A stretch of DNA of 26,827 nt from Bacillota bacterium (GTDB lineage: Bacteria; Bacillota; Clostridia; Christensenellales; Aristaeellaceae). The first letter of the stretch is position 1, and each line of letters begins with the position of its first letter. Location: NCBI GenBank assembly GCA_023459675.1, contig JAEWTC010000063.1, positions 1 through 26,827 on the forward strand, read 5' to 3'. Shown one piece after another: positions 1 through 6,399 of this stretch. Made by a program: the position numbers and the translations under genes. Below the pieces are notes generated by a model. That model had not been told where the DNA came from. It did not search any database and saw only the letters and a list, made by a program, of their open reading frames with translations.

Positions 1-56
1 GGCGCATGCGCCATGCCATCGGCTATGCCTGCTCCACTCATCCGCTCCGAGTTATC

Positions 57-68
57 GTAAACGTTTAC
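57..68. promoter_or_regulatory. 12-bp palindrome, LacI/CcpA-family-like operator candidate
   Basis: GTAAACGTTTAC is a perfect palindrome with the central CG typical of LacI-family operators and close to the CcpA cre consensus, with two mismatches at the outer positions. It lies just upstream of a possible leftward gene start (ATG at 41-39), with GGAG close before it, that would run out of the window. No bound regulator can be identified from the sequence, and a chance palindrome is possible. Confidence 0.3.
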
Positions 69-187
69 AGCGTTGCTCATCCGTTTGATGCGGCAGCAAT
101 GATGGGTGGAAAGCCGCAGACCTTTACCTGCGATTGCGTCCGTTTAACAGGCGCAGGCCAACGAAACGGAGACGGCTGGCGGACAGG

Positions 188-215
188 AAAAGCCCGCCTG
201 CAGAGTGAGGCGGGC
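188..215 (-). terminator. Leftward intrinsic terminator candidate
   Basis: On the minus strand an 8-bp perfect GC stem (GCCCGCCT pairing with AGGCGGGC, 8-nt loop) is followed by TTTTCC. It would end leftward transcripts, such as one from the acetyltransferase gene about 400 bases away. The T tract is only four bases, so strength is uncertain. On the plus strand there is no T tract. Confidence 0.5.
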
Positions 216-256
216 GGGAACGTGGGCGTGCAGCGCTGCGGCGCGGGTATTCAAAT

Positions 257-420
257 GGATCGGAGCAGGCATCTTGCCCCGCGGCGGGGGTACCTCAGTG
301 GATCGGAGCAGGCACCTTGCCCCGCGGCGGAGTACCTTAGTGGATCGAAGCAGGCGTCTTGCCCCGCGGCAGGAGTACCTCAGTGGATCGGAGCAGGCGT
401 CTTGCCCCGCGGCGGGGGTG
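257..420. repeat. Four tandem copies of a 42-43 bp repeat
   Basis: Copies begin at 257, 300, 342 and 384, each starting GGATCGGAGCAGGC or GGATCGAAGCAGGC, then CTTGCCCCGCGGC, and joined by GTACCTCAGT or GTACCTTAGT. The copies differ by a few substitutions and one 1-bp length change. Each contains a GC-rich inverted repeat around CCGCGG. All frames are open across the block and the 43-bp unit breaks the phase, which argues against a coding repeat. There are no spacers, so it is not a CRISPR array. Function unknown. Confidence 0.85.
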
Positions 421-612
421 TGCTAAGGTTTTGGTGCGGGTACTTGTCTTCGTTCGATGCGAGAGCGTCGGAATGGCGCGGGCATATTGGCCGGACGGGA
501 AACCCTTGCCCGCCTTGCAGACATTCCCGCCCGGAGGCGCGGGCTTTCTCCGTTTGATATCAGCATATCCGCCGGGCACGGAAAGAGCAGGGCATGGAAC
601 GTTTCCGGCGTA

Positions 613-1170
613 TTATGGCTCCCGGAAACGGATGTATTGCAGATCGACAAACGTTTTTTGCAGCGCTTCGGATACAAATTCCCCGATGCCGGCGAAGCGG
701 AACCCGCACTTTTCAATCACCCGGCGCGAGCGGGCATTTTCCGCAAAGTGGCAGCAGGTGAACGCGTCCAGCATCAGCGTGTCAAACCCCCAGCGGATGA
801 CCGCGGACACGGCCTCGGGTATCAGCCCCTGCCCCCAGTAGTCCTGCGAAAGCACATACCCGATTTCCTTCATGCGCAGGGCGGCGTACTCCGGCAGCGC
901 GTTGGCAAAGGAGGGATGCAGCCCCAGCGTGCCGATCACCCTGCCGCTCTCCCGATGGACAATGGCGAAGATATCCTTGCTTTCGACGAGCGAGCGCAGG
1001 ATTTTCTCCGATTCCTCCCGGGATTCATGGTGTTTCCAGCCCGCCCGTTCGCCGACGCCCGGCACGGAAGCGTAGGCGTAGAAATCCTCCAGATCGCCCA
1101 TCCTGAGCGCGCGCAGCGTGAGCCTCCGCGTTTCCAGCGCATGCTCCGTTACGTTGACGGAAACGTCCAT
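613..1170 (-). CDS. GNAT family N-acetyltransferase (RimJ/RimL-like)
   Basis: Predicted 185-residue acetyl-CoA-dependent N-acetyltransferase. The opening TRRLTLRALRMGDLEDFYAY is typical of the RimJ/RimL-like branch, which acetylates N-terminal amines or small molecules. The middle shows a GTLGLHP strand and the acetyl-CoA pyrophosphate-binding segment QDYWGQGLIPEA. The C-terminal part has the usual N-x-x-S-x-R-V-x-E-K-x-GF pattern (NARSRRVIEKCGF). Length fits the family. The start is supported by TAAGGAG eight bases upstream. The gene is transcribed alone, divergently from the polymerase gene. The acceptor cannot be predicted; ribosomal protein, antibiotic and small-molecule substrates all occur among relatives. 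Confidence 0.88.
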   Translation of the reverse strand: MDVSVNVTEHALETRRLTLRALRMGDLEDFYAYASVPGVGERAGWKHHESREESEKILRSLVESKDIFAIVHRESGRVIGTLGLHPSFANALPEYAALRMKEIGYVLSQDYWGQGLIPEAVSAVIRWGFDTLMLDAFTCCHFAENARSRRVIEKCGFRFAGIGEFVSEALQKTFVDLQYIRFREP

Positions 1171-1204
1171 ACGATCCGCTCCTTAAACGATAGTCTATGC
1201 TTGG

Positions 1205-1234
1205 ATATTGTGCATACCCGGGCAGGTTTGTCAA
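1205..1234 (-). promoter_or_regulatory. Promoter of the acetyltransferase gene
   Basis: The minus strand shows TTGACA (1229-1234) and CAATAT (1205-1210) with an 18-bp spacer, or ACAATA with 17 bp. It precedes the TAAGGAG ribosome binding site of the acetyltransferase gene. The -35 is a perfect sigma-A match. Confidence 0.6.
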
Positions 1235-1287
1235 GCGCCTGTGCAAGGGGAAGGGTGCGCCGCGGGCGCCCGCCCCATATCTTGCGG

Positions 1288-1316
1288 TTGATTTTACGAA
1301 CGTATGTTTGTATAAT
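1288..1316 (+). promoter_or_regulatory. Sigma-A promoter of the SOS polymerase gene
   Basis: TTGATT (1288-1293), a 17-bp spacer and a perfect TATAAT (1311-1316). The predicted transcription start is near 1323. The first SOS box fills most of the spacer and the second covers the start site, so LexA binding would block RNA polymerase directly. Confidence 0.8.
1297..1310 (+). promoter_or_regulatory. LexA/DinR SOS box 1
   Basis: CGAACGTATGTTTG matches the Firmicutes LexA (DinR) operator pattern CGAAC-N4-GTTYG in both half-sites. It lies between the -35 and -10 elements of the polymerase promoter. Confidence 0.85.
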
Positions 1317-1321
1317 GGAAT

Positions 1322-1335
1322 AGAACATATGTTCG
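1322..1335 (+). promoter_or_regulatory. LexA/DinR SOS box 2
   Basis: AGAACATATGTTCG contains the perfect 12-bp palindrome GAACATATGTTC and matches the Firmicutes SOS box at all but the first base. It is centred 25 bp after box 1 and overlaps the predicted transcription start. Its central ATG (1329) is in frame with the polymerase gene but sits only about six bases into the transcript, so it is unlikely to be the start codon. Confidence 0.85.
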
Positions 1336-1364
1336 CTTTATTGTTTGAATGGTTCGGCGGGAGG

Positions 1365-2621
1365 GTGGTTTTTCTGAGCCGCGTTGTGCTGCATGCCGAT
1401 CTGAACAACTTCTATGCTTCCGTTGCGTGTCTGGAACGGCCGGAGCTGCGGGAGGTGCCCATCGCCGTATGCGGCGACCCGGCGCTTCGCCACGGCATCG
1501 TGCTGGCCAAAAATATGGTGGCCAAGCGGCAGGGCGTGATCACCGGCCAGGCCGTATGGCAGGCGAAGCAATGCTGCCCGAATTTGCAGGCCATCAAGCC
1601 GGATTTTGAGGCCGTGCTCAAGTACAGCCAAACGGTGCGGGGCATCTTCTCCCGCTACACCAATCGCGTGCAGCCCTTCGGCGTGGACGAGGCGTGGCTG
1701 GACGTGAGCGGCCCGCGCGTGCAGATTGCGGACGGGTTTCGCATCGCCAACCATCTGCGCCACGCCGTGCGGGAAGAAACGGGGCTGACCGTAAGCGTGG
1801 GCGTTGGCGACAACCGCATTTTTGCCAAGCTGGGCAGCGACCTGAAAAAGCCCGACGGCGTCACCGTGGTGTGCCAGGAAAACCGCGCCGCGGTGCTGGA
1901 TCCCCTGCCGGTGGAAGAGCTTTTGTTCATCGGCCGCGCCACCACCCGCAAGCTGCATAATCTGGGCATTTACACCATCGGCCAGCTCACCGCGGTGGAA
2001 CCCGCGGCGCTCAAGGCGGTGTTTGGCAAAACCGGGCTGATGCTGTCCGGCTTTGCCCACGGCGACGACGCCGCCGCCGTGATTGCCGAGGACACGCCCG
2101 TGAAGATGAAGAGCGTGGGCAACTCCATCACCACCGCGCACGACATTCTCACCCTGTACGACGTGCGCATCACGCTGTACGGCCTGTGCGAAAGCGTGGC
2201 CTCGCGCATGCGCAAGCACGAGGTTACAGGCCGCGTGGTGCAGGTGTCCATCCGCAACGCCAAAACCCTGGAGTGGTTCCAGCGGCAGGCGACGCTTACC
2301 CTGGAGACCGACTGCAGCTTTGATCTGTTCGAGGCCGCCTACGGCCTCCTGCGGGAAAACTGGCGGGAGGGAACGCCGCTGCGCTCGCTGGGCGTGAGCG
2401 TGAGCCATCTTTCCCCCGCCGGGAAGCTTTTGCAGCTTTCCTTCCTGCCGGAGGATTCCGCGCGCCAGAAACGCCAGATTTTGGAGTACACCATCGACGA
2501 TATCCGGAAAAAATACGGCTACTTTGCCATTCAGCGCGCCATTATGCATTACGACCGGGCGCTGGGCCGTATCAACCCCGAGGACGAGCATTTGATTCAC
2601 CCCGAGCCGTATTTCAAATAA
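1365..2621 (+). CDS. dinB: Y-family DNA polymerase (Pol IV type), SOS-controlled
   Basis: Error-prone translesion polymerase of about 418 residues. The N-terminal palm has the metal-binding Asp in LHADLNNFYASV (about residue 12) with its FY steric-gate region. The second catalytic pair lies in FGVDEAWLDVSG (D108, E109). The helix-hairpin-helix stretch (IGRATTRKLHNLGIYTIGQL) and the little-finger domain follow. No clear C-terminal clamp-binding motif is seen. An ATG at 1329 is in frame but lies inside SOS box 2 at the expected transcript 5' end. GTG at 1365, just after GGCGGGAGG, fits the known family N-terminus better, although its spacing to that site is very short. CTG at 1374 is another option. 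Two LexA boxes in the promoter support DNA-damage induction. Confidence 0.92.
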   Translation: MVFLSRVVLHADLNNFYASVACLERPELREVPIAVCGDPALRHGIVLAKNMVAKRQGVITGQAVWQAKQCCPNLQAIKPDFEAVLKYSQTVRGIFSRYTNRVQPFGVDEAWLDVSGPRVQIADGFRIANHLRHAVREETGLTVSVGVGDNRIFAKLGSDLKKPDGVTVVCQENRAAVLDPLPVEELLFIGRATTRKLHNLGIYTIGQLTAVEPAALKAVFGKTGLMLSGFAHGDDAAAVIAEDTPVKMKSVGNSITTAHDILTLYDVRITLYGLCESVASRMRKHEVTGRVVQVSIRNAKTLEWFQRQATLTLETDCSFDLFEAAYGLLRENWREGTPLRSLGVSVSHLSPAGKLLQLSFLPEDSARQKRQILEYTIDDIRKKYGYFAIQRAIMHYDRALGRINPEDEHLIHPEPYFK

Positions 2622-2630
2622 CGGCCGGGG

Positions 2631-2660
2631 TTGTATCTGCCGCCGGAAACCTGTTATACT
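2631..2660 (+). promoter_or_regulatory. Promoter of the NlpC/P60 gene
   Basis: TTGTAT (2631-2636), an 18-bp spacer and TATACT (2655-2660), followed by ACGGAGG (2674-2680) and the ATG at 2687. No terminator hairpin is visible between the polymerase stop and this promoter, so some readthrough is possible. Confidence 0.55.
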
Positions 2661-2686
2661 ACGGAAAACGGGTAACGGAGGCGCGC

Positions 2687-3505
2687 ATGAAACAAACGGC
2701 GGCAATCCTTGCGGTATGTATTGTGCTGTGCGCATTGCTCCCCGCCGACGCGCTGGTGGAAAAAAGCCTGGAGCTGAACGCCGCGTTTTCGATGCTGGAG
2801 GAAGGAAACCCGTTCCTCCAGCGGTATAACGAAATCACCGGCGCCAACATTGAAGCCCGTTTCCCGCTAGGGGCGCCCTACCTGTTCGGCGGCCGGGACG
2901 TTGACAGGCTGCTAACGGTTTGCCGCGCCACCGATTCCTCCAAAAACTTCACCCAGGGCGAAGCCTACCTGTACGGGTTTGATTGTTCGGGTTTTACCAA
3001 CTGGATCAATTTCATGTGCGGCAAGCCCCAGCACGATACGCTGGAACAGATGATTACCAACCGCGGCAAATACCGCGATCAGCACCTCAGCGTTACGGGC
3101 ATTGCGTATGACCGCCTTTGCGAGGTGCTCCGGGTCGGCGATTTTCTGGTGGCGAGCGCCGGCGGGCGGCATATTATGATGTATATCGGCACGCTTGCGG
3201 ATTTCGGCTATACCGCGCAAAGCGCGCCGGAGCTTGCCGGGTATCTGTCCTATCCGCTGCTGGTGCACTGCGGCCTGTGCCCGCCCTACGGCGAACGCTA
3301 TCAGGCCTATATCGACCAAAACGGCCTGGACTGCCACACCACAGACGGCGGGGTTTCGGTCGCCATCGTGGGCGTGCCGATTGCCGACGCGCCGCATTAT
3401 CTGTATGCGGATCATTACGATCATTTTTACTTTGATCTGGACGGCTATATGCTGCGCGTCTACGATCTGGAGGAAGCTACGTCCTACGTGTGGTTTCGGA
3501 TGTAA
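2687..3505 (+). CDS. Secreted NlpC/P60-family peptidase
   Basis: Predicted 272-residue cell-wall cysteine peptidase. The N-terminus is a signal peptide (positive MK, hydrophobic residues 5-19, then PADA), so it should be exported. The NlpC/P60 fold shows a catalytic Cys at 100 in YGFDCSGFTNW, a catalytic His at 162 in GGRHIMMYIG, and a probable third residue at His194 (LLVHCGL). The family cleaves peptidoglycan stem peptides, often D-gamma-glutamyl-diaminopimelate bonds. Here the catalytic domain is extended at both ends, with no recognisable SH3 or LysM wall-binding module, so the exact target is unclear. The start has a good ACGGAGG site seven bases upstream. The acidic and aromatic C-terminus (ADHYDHFYFDLDGY) is unassigned. 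Confidence 0.85.
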   Translation: MKQTAAILAVCIVLCALLPADALVEKSLELNAAFSMLEEGNPFLQRYNEITGANIEARFPLGAPYLFGGRDVDRLLTVCRATDSSKNFTQGEAYLYGFDCSGFTNWINFMCGKPQHDTLEQMITNRGKYRDQHLSVTGIAYDRLCEVLRVGDFLVASAGGRHIMMYIGTLADFGYTAQSAPELAGYLSYPLLVHCGLCPPYGERYQAYIDQNGLDCHTTDGGVSVAIVGVPIADAPHYLYADHYDHFYFDLDGYMLRVYDLEEATSYVWFRM

Positions 3506-3519
3506 GGCCGGAGAATATC

Positions 3520-3543
3520 AAAAAAGCGGCCTTCCAGCCGCCT
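3520..3543 (-). terminator. Terminator of the cell-shape operon
   Basis: On the minus strand GCGGC-TGGAAG-GCCGC forms a short GC stem followed by TTTTTT. It lies about 40 bases after the glutaredoxin stop and closes the leftward operon. Confidence 0.75.
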
Positions 3544-3583
3544 TCAATGTGTGAGAATTCGTCTGTTAAAAAGCCCGGCGGGG

Positions 3584-3844
3584 TTACTCCGCCGCCATTT
3601 TCAGGATCTGCTCCACCTTATCCTTCGTGCACGCGCCTTCGTGCACCTTTTGGCCGTCCACATAAAAGGTGGGAACGTACCAATAGTCGTGCCGCCAGGC
3701 GATCACGGGGTGCAGGCGTTCGTCGATCATCTCAACGTCAACGGCGCGCAGCGCCGGGTTCTGCTCGCACACCTGATCAATATACCGGCGCGCCTCCACG
3801 CAGTACGGGCAGCCTTGCATATGGAACAGCAATACCTTTTTCAT
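3584..3844 (-). CDS. Glutaredoxin/thioredoxin-fold protein
   Basis: Small 86-residue redox protein. The N-terminal strand KVLLFHMQGCPYC ends in a CPYC active site (C12, C15), the classic dithiol glutaredoxin signature. The cis-proline lies in YVPTFYVDG (P58), and a helix with conserved spacing follows. It probably reduces disulfides or mixed disulfides in the cytoplasm, with no signal peptide seen. Reductant and partner are unknown; many clostridia lack glutathione, so a thioredoxin-reductase-like partner is plausible. Its ATG overlaps the thpR stop by four bases (ATGA), indicating translational coupling. It is the last gene of the cell-shape operon and is followed by a terminator. Confidence 0.88.
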   Translation of the reverse strand: MKKVLLFHMQGCPYCVEARRYIDQVCEQNPALRAVDVEMIDERLHPVIAWRHDYWYVPTFYVDGQKVHEGACTKDKVEQILKMAAE

Positions 3845-4377
3845 CCCTTTACTTCCTCCCCAAGCGGTGCTTTGGAAAACGGCAGATAGCGGAGCTGCCC
3901 CTGGACGCGGGTCGAATGGTATACCGTCAGCGCGTCTGCCGTGAAGAAAACCGGCGCGAACGCGGCGGGCACGGCGGCTGCGCGCAGATCCGCCTTGCGC
4001 ATGAGCGTGATATGCGCGGCGAACGGTTGCGCGTCAAACGTTTCCCCCGCTTGGGTTAACGTTTGGCGGAGACGCTCCGCCAGCAGGTTCAGCTGCGGGC
4101 ACGGCGCGAGTTTCGCATAGAGAAGCGCGTTTTCCCGCCTGCCGAAAAAACCAAACTCCTGCGCGCACAGGGAAAGCGGCGGCTGCCCGGCGGCCGTTTC
4201 CGCGGCGGCGCGTTTTACTGCGGCCGCCTGACGTTCGTCCCGCTCGCCCAAAAAGGCAAGGGTGATATGATAGTTCTCCCTGCGCACGCGCTCCGCCTGC
4301 ACGCCGAACCCTGCCGCGGCGTTCCACAGCGCGTCCCGCGCGGGCTGGCACAGCCCAAGGCCGATAAACAGGCGCAT
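3841..4377 (-). CDS. thpR: RNA 2',3'-cyclic phosphodiesterase (2H family)
   Basis: 178-residue member of the 2H phosphoesterase superfamily (LigT/ThpR). Two HxTx motifs are in the expected places: HITL at 37-40 (YHITLAFLG) and HITL at 122-125 (FAAHITLMRK). These provide the two catalytic histidines that hydrolyse 2',3'-cyclic phosphate ends of RNA to 2'-phosphates. N-terminal MRLFIGLGL and total length are standard. The start codon overlaps the rodA stop by one base (TGATG), so it is cotranslated with the elongasome genes. The biological RNA substrate of bacterial ThpR proteins is not settled, and its presence in a cell-shape operon gives no clear clue. Confidence 0.9.
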   Translation of the reverse strand: MRLFIGLGLCQPARDALWNAAAGFGVQAERVRRENYHITLAFLGERDERQAAAVKRAAAETAAGQPPLSLCAQEFGFFGRRENALLYAKLAPCPQLNLLAERLRQTLTQAGETFDAQPFAAHITLMRKADLRAAAVPAAFAPVFFTADALTVYHSTRVQGQLRYLPFSKAPLGEEVKG

Positions 4378-5594
4378 CAGCCGGTATAGCGCCCCTTGAT
4401 GCGCGTCTGCGGCGCGAGCCCCTGGCTGGTTACGCTGCGGTTCATGACCATGTTGAGCACCAACCCGATTCCGGCCATGTTGGTAACCAGGTTGCTGCCG
4501 CCGTAGCTTAAAAACGGCAGCGGTATGCCCGTGATCGGCATGAAGCCGATGGTCATGGCCACGTTTTGGAACACGTGGAACAGCATCATCGCCAGCACAC
4601 CGACGATCACCATCTGCCCGAAACGCTCCTGCGTATAGTAGGAGAGGTAGATCATGCGGAGGATTAGCAGCAGATACGTGCTCAGCACGCCCAGCGTGCC
4701 CCAGAAGCCGAAGGCCTCGCCGATGGTGGAGAAAATAAAATCGGTATAATCTTCCGGCACGTAATCCAGCTGGCTGAAGCTGCCCTGCACGAACATACCC
4801 ACGCCGCCGGTGCCGCCCGCCCCGATGGCGATTTTGGATTGCGACACCTGATAGGTTGCGTTGGGGTCCACCAGCTCCGGATTGACGAACGACAGGATGC
4901 GCGTGATGCGGTAATCGTCGATGCCCGAGGCCATAATGACGCCGTAGAGAATGATCAGCGCAAGCACGCCGACCGCGATAATGCCGCCCATGACCTTCAG
5001 GCGGATGCCGCCGAAATACATCATCACGGCAAATACGAACACCATGACCAGCACCGAGCCGGTTTCGCCCTGCAAAAGCGTGAGCAGCCAGGGCACGCCC
5101 ATCAGCAGCCCGAGGCGCGCGGCGGACTTAAAGGTGCCCAGCGGGTTATCGGTCTTTTCCAGATATTTGGCGATGGTGATGATGCAGGCGAGTTTCACGA
5201 ACTCGGACGGCTGCAGCGTGTAGTTCCACATGATGTCGATCCACGCTTTCACGCCCGCCGCCTGGCCGCCCAGCGCCACCAGAAGCAGGCCGCACGCAAA
5301 CAGATAGAACACCTGCGAACGCCTGCGGATAAAATCATGCGGAAAGATGGTGACGAACCCGATGACGATCGGCGAGATCAGGAAAAAGATCGTCTGGCGC
5401 AAACCGTAGTAGGAAGCGACGATGTAATTGAGCAGCGTATCCTCGGTACCGGCCGAGGTGGAAAACGTAGCGATGGAAACGCACAGAACGCCGAACCCGG
5501 CCAGCCCGAACGCGAGAAGGGCAAGAATATAGTCAAAATGCGCCTTGGACTTGTAGTCATAATGAAACATAGACCGGCGGTTTTCTTTGATCAT
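4377..5594 (-). CDS. rodA: Rod-shape SEDS peptidoglycan glycosyltransferase RodA
   Basis: 405-residue multi-pass membrane protein of the SEDS (FtsW/RodA/SpoVE) family, which polymerises lipid II into glycan strands. Conserved features seen are KAWID followed by LQPSEFVKLA (around 116-136), the catalytic-Asp segment PEDYTDFIFSTIGE (D285), and the signature TGIPLPFLSYGGSN near the C-terminus. About ten hydrophobic segments are present. RodA rather than FtsW is assigned because it sits with mreBCD and a class B PBP. The frame is open much further upstream, but ATG at 5594 is preferred: AAGGAGGG precedes it and it overlaps the minD stop by four bases (ATGA). It should pair with the PBP2 encoded two genes upstream. 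Confidence 0.93.
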   Translation of the reverse strand: MIKENRRSMFHYDYKSKAHFDYILALLAFGLAGFGVLCVSIATFSTSAGTEDTLLNYIVASYYGLRQTIFFLISPIVIGFVTIFPHDFIRRRSQVFYLFACGLLLVALGGQAAGVKAWIDIMWNYTLQPSEFVKLACIITIAKYLEKTDNPLGTFKSAARLGLLMGVPWLLTLLQGETGSVLVMVFVFAVMMYFGGIRLKVMGGIIAVGVLALIILYGVIMASGIDDYRITRILSFVNPELVDPNATYQVSQSKIAIGAGGTGGVGMFVQGSFSQLDYVPEDYTDFIFSTIGEAFGFWGTLGVLSTYLLLILRMIYLSYYTQERFGQMVIVGVLAMMLFHVFQNVAMTIGFMPITGIPLPFLSYGGSNLVTNMAGIGLVLNMVMNRSVTSQGLAPQTRIKGRYTG

Positions 5595-6388
5595 TGCCTT
5601 TTCTCCCTCCTTGCGCGTCTCCACCAGGGTTTTTTGGGAAGATGGACCGCGACGTTTTCCATGGGCACGGTCTGCCCCATCAGCCGTCCGGCAATACGCT
5701 CGATCGCGTACCGGGCGGGGCAGTCCAGCTCCATCACGGTGTGATGCCTGGAGAGCGCCCTGAGCACCGCCATATCCTCCGGCACGTAGCCCAGCAGAGG
5801 CACGTCCAGCGTATCGGCGATGGTTTGCGGCGTAACCTGGTCGCCGGACGCCACCAGCTCCGGGATGACCCGGTTGGCCACGATCATGGGGACGGGTTTC
5901 CCCTCCGTGCGGCACAGGGCGATGAACCGCTCCGCATCGCGGATGGAAACGTCGTCCGGCGTGACGACCAGGAGGGAGTTTTCCGCGCAGGCGAGGATGG
6001 TTTCCACGCCGCGGGATAACCCCGCGGGCGCGTCCACCAGCACGACGTCGAAACGCTTTTGCAGCTTCAGTAAAATTCGTTTCAGCTGCTCCTGGGGAAT
6101 TTCATCCGCCGTATGAAGCTGCGACGCGGGCAAAAGCCCCAGGCCTGGGATCGTCAGGTGCATGAGCACCGCCTGCATCAGCTTGCAGTCCCCGCGCACA
6201 TAATCCATCACGTTGTAAACGACGGTGTTTTCCATGCCCAGGTGAATATCCAGGCTGCGAAGCCCCAGATCCATATCCACCACAACCGTTTTTTTACCGG
6301 CTCTCGCAAGCGTTACGGCAAGCGCGGCGGCCAGCGTGGATTTACCCACGCCGCCCTTGCCGGAAGCGATCATCCATACGTTGTCCAT
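5591..6388 (-). CDS. minD: Septum-site determining ATPase MinD
   Basis: 265-residue deviant Walker A ATPase. The P-loop is KGGVGKST (11-18) with the signature Lys11. The MinD-specific segment DMDLGLRSLDIHLGMENTVV (39-58) separates it from ParA and Mrp relatives. VDAPAGLSRG (118-127) is the Walker B/switch II region. MinD binds membranes as an ATP dimer and places the division inhibitor MinC. The tail (PKKPWWRRARREKRQ) is very basic with only a Trp pair, unlike the usual amphipathic Leu/Phe-rich targeting helix. Start chosen at ATG 6388, 11 bases after the PBP2 stop, since the frame upstream does not resemble MinD. No minC or minE lies beside it. Confidence 0.9.
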   Translation of the reverse strand: MDNVWMIASGKGGVGKSTLAAALAVTLARAGKKTVVVDMDLGLRSLDIHLGMENTVVYNVMDYVRGDCKLMQAVLMHLTIPGLGLLPASQLHTADEIPQEQLKRILLKLQKRFDVVLVDAPAGLSRGVETILACAENSLLVVTPDDVSIRDAERFIALCRTEGKPVPMIVANRVIPELVASGDQVTPQTIADTLDVPLLGYVPEDMAVLRALSRHHTVMELDCPARYAIERIAGRLMGQTVPMENVAVHLPKKPWWRRARREKRQ

Positions 6389-6399
6389 TGCGGCACCGC

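Larger units (their letters stand above)
1..612. other. Gene-poor stretch
   Basis: No reading frame here has a recognisable product. The open frames in the repeat block give only low-complexity Arg/Pro/Gly/Ser translations. The stretch holds the left-edge palindrome, the leftward terminator candidate and the tandem repeats listed separately. Between 421 and 612 nothing further is seen, apart from GC-rich sequence with scattered short inverted repeats. A gene leaving the window leftwards from about position 41 is possible but too short to judge. Confidence 0.5.

Noticed and set aside
1..12. Perfect palindrome GGCGCATGCGCC at the left edge
   Set aside because: Short GC-rich palindromes are expected by chance in this composition, and there is no context to give it a role.
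257..420. Repeat block as a CRISPR array
   Set aside because: The units abut directly with only a 10-bp near-constant junction and no variable spacers, and no cas genes are nearby.
6..557. Open frames across the tandem repeats
   Set aside because: Translations are low complexity, several frames are open at once, and the 43-bp unit shifts phase. No ribosome binding site or family match was seen.
457..1323. 288-codon plus-strand open frame over the acetyltransferase gene
   Set aside because: It is antisense to a recognisable GNAT gene that has its own promoter and ribosome binding site, and its translation resembles no known family.
1329..1331. ATG at 1329 as the polymerase start codon
   Set aside because: It lies inside SOS box 2, about six bases after the predicted transcript start, leaving no room for a ribosome binding site. 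The extra residues are not family-like.
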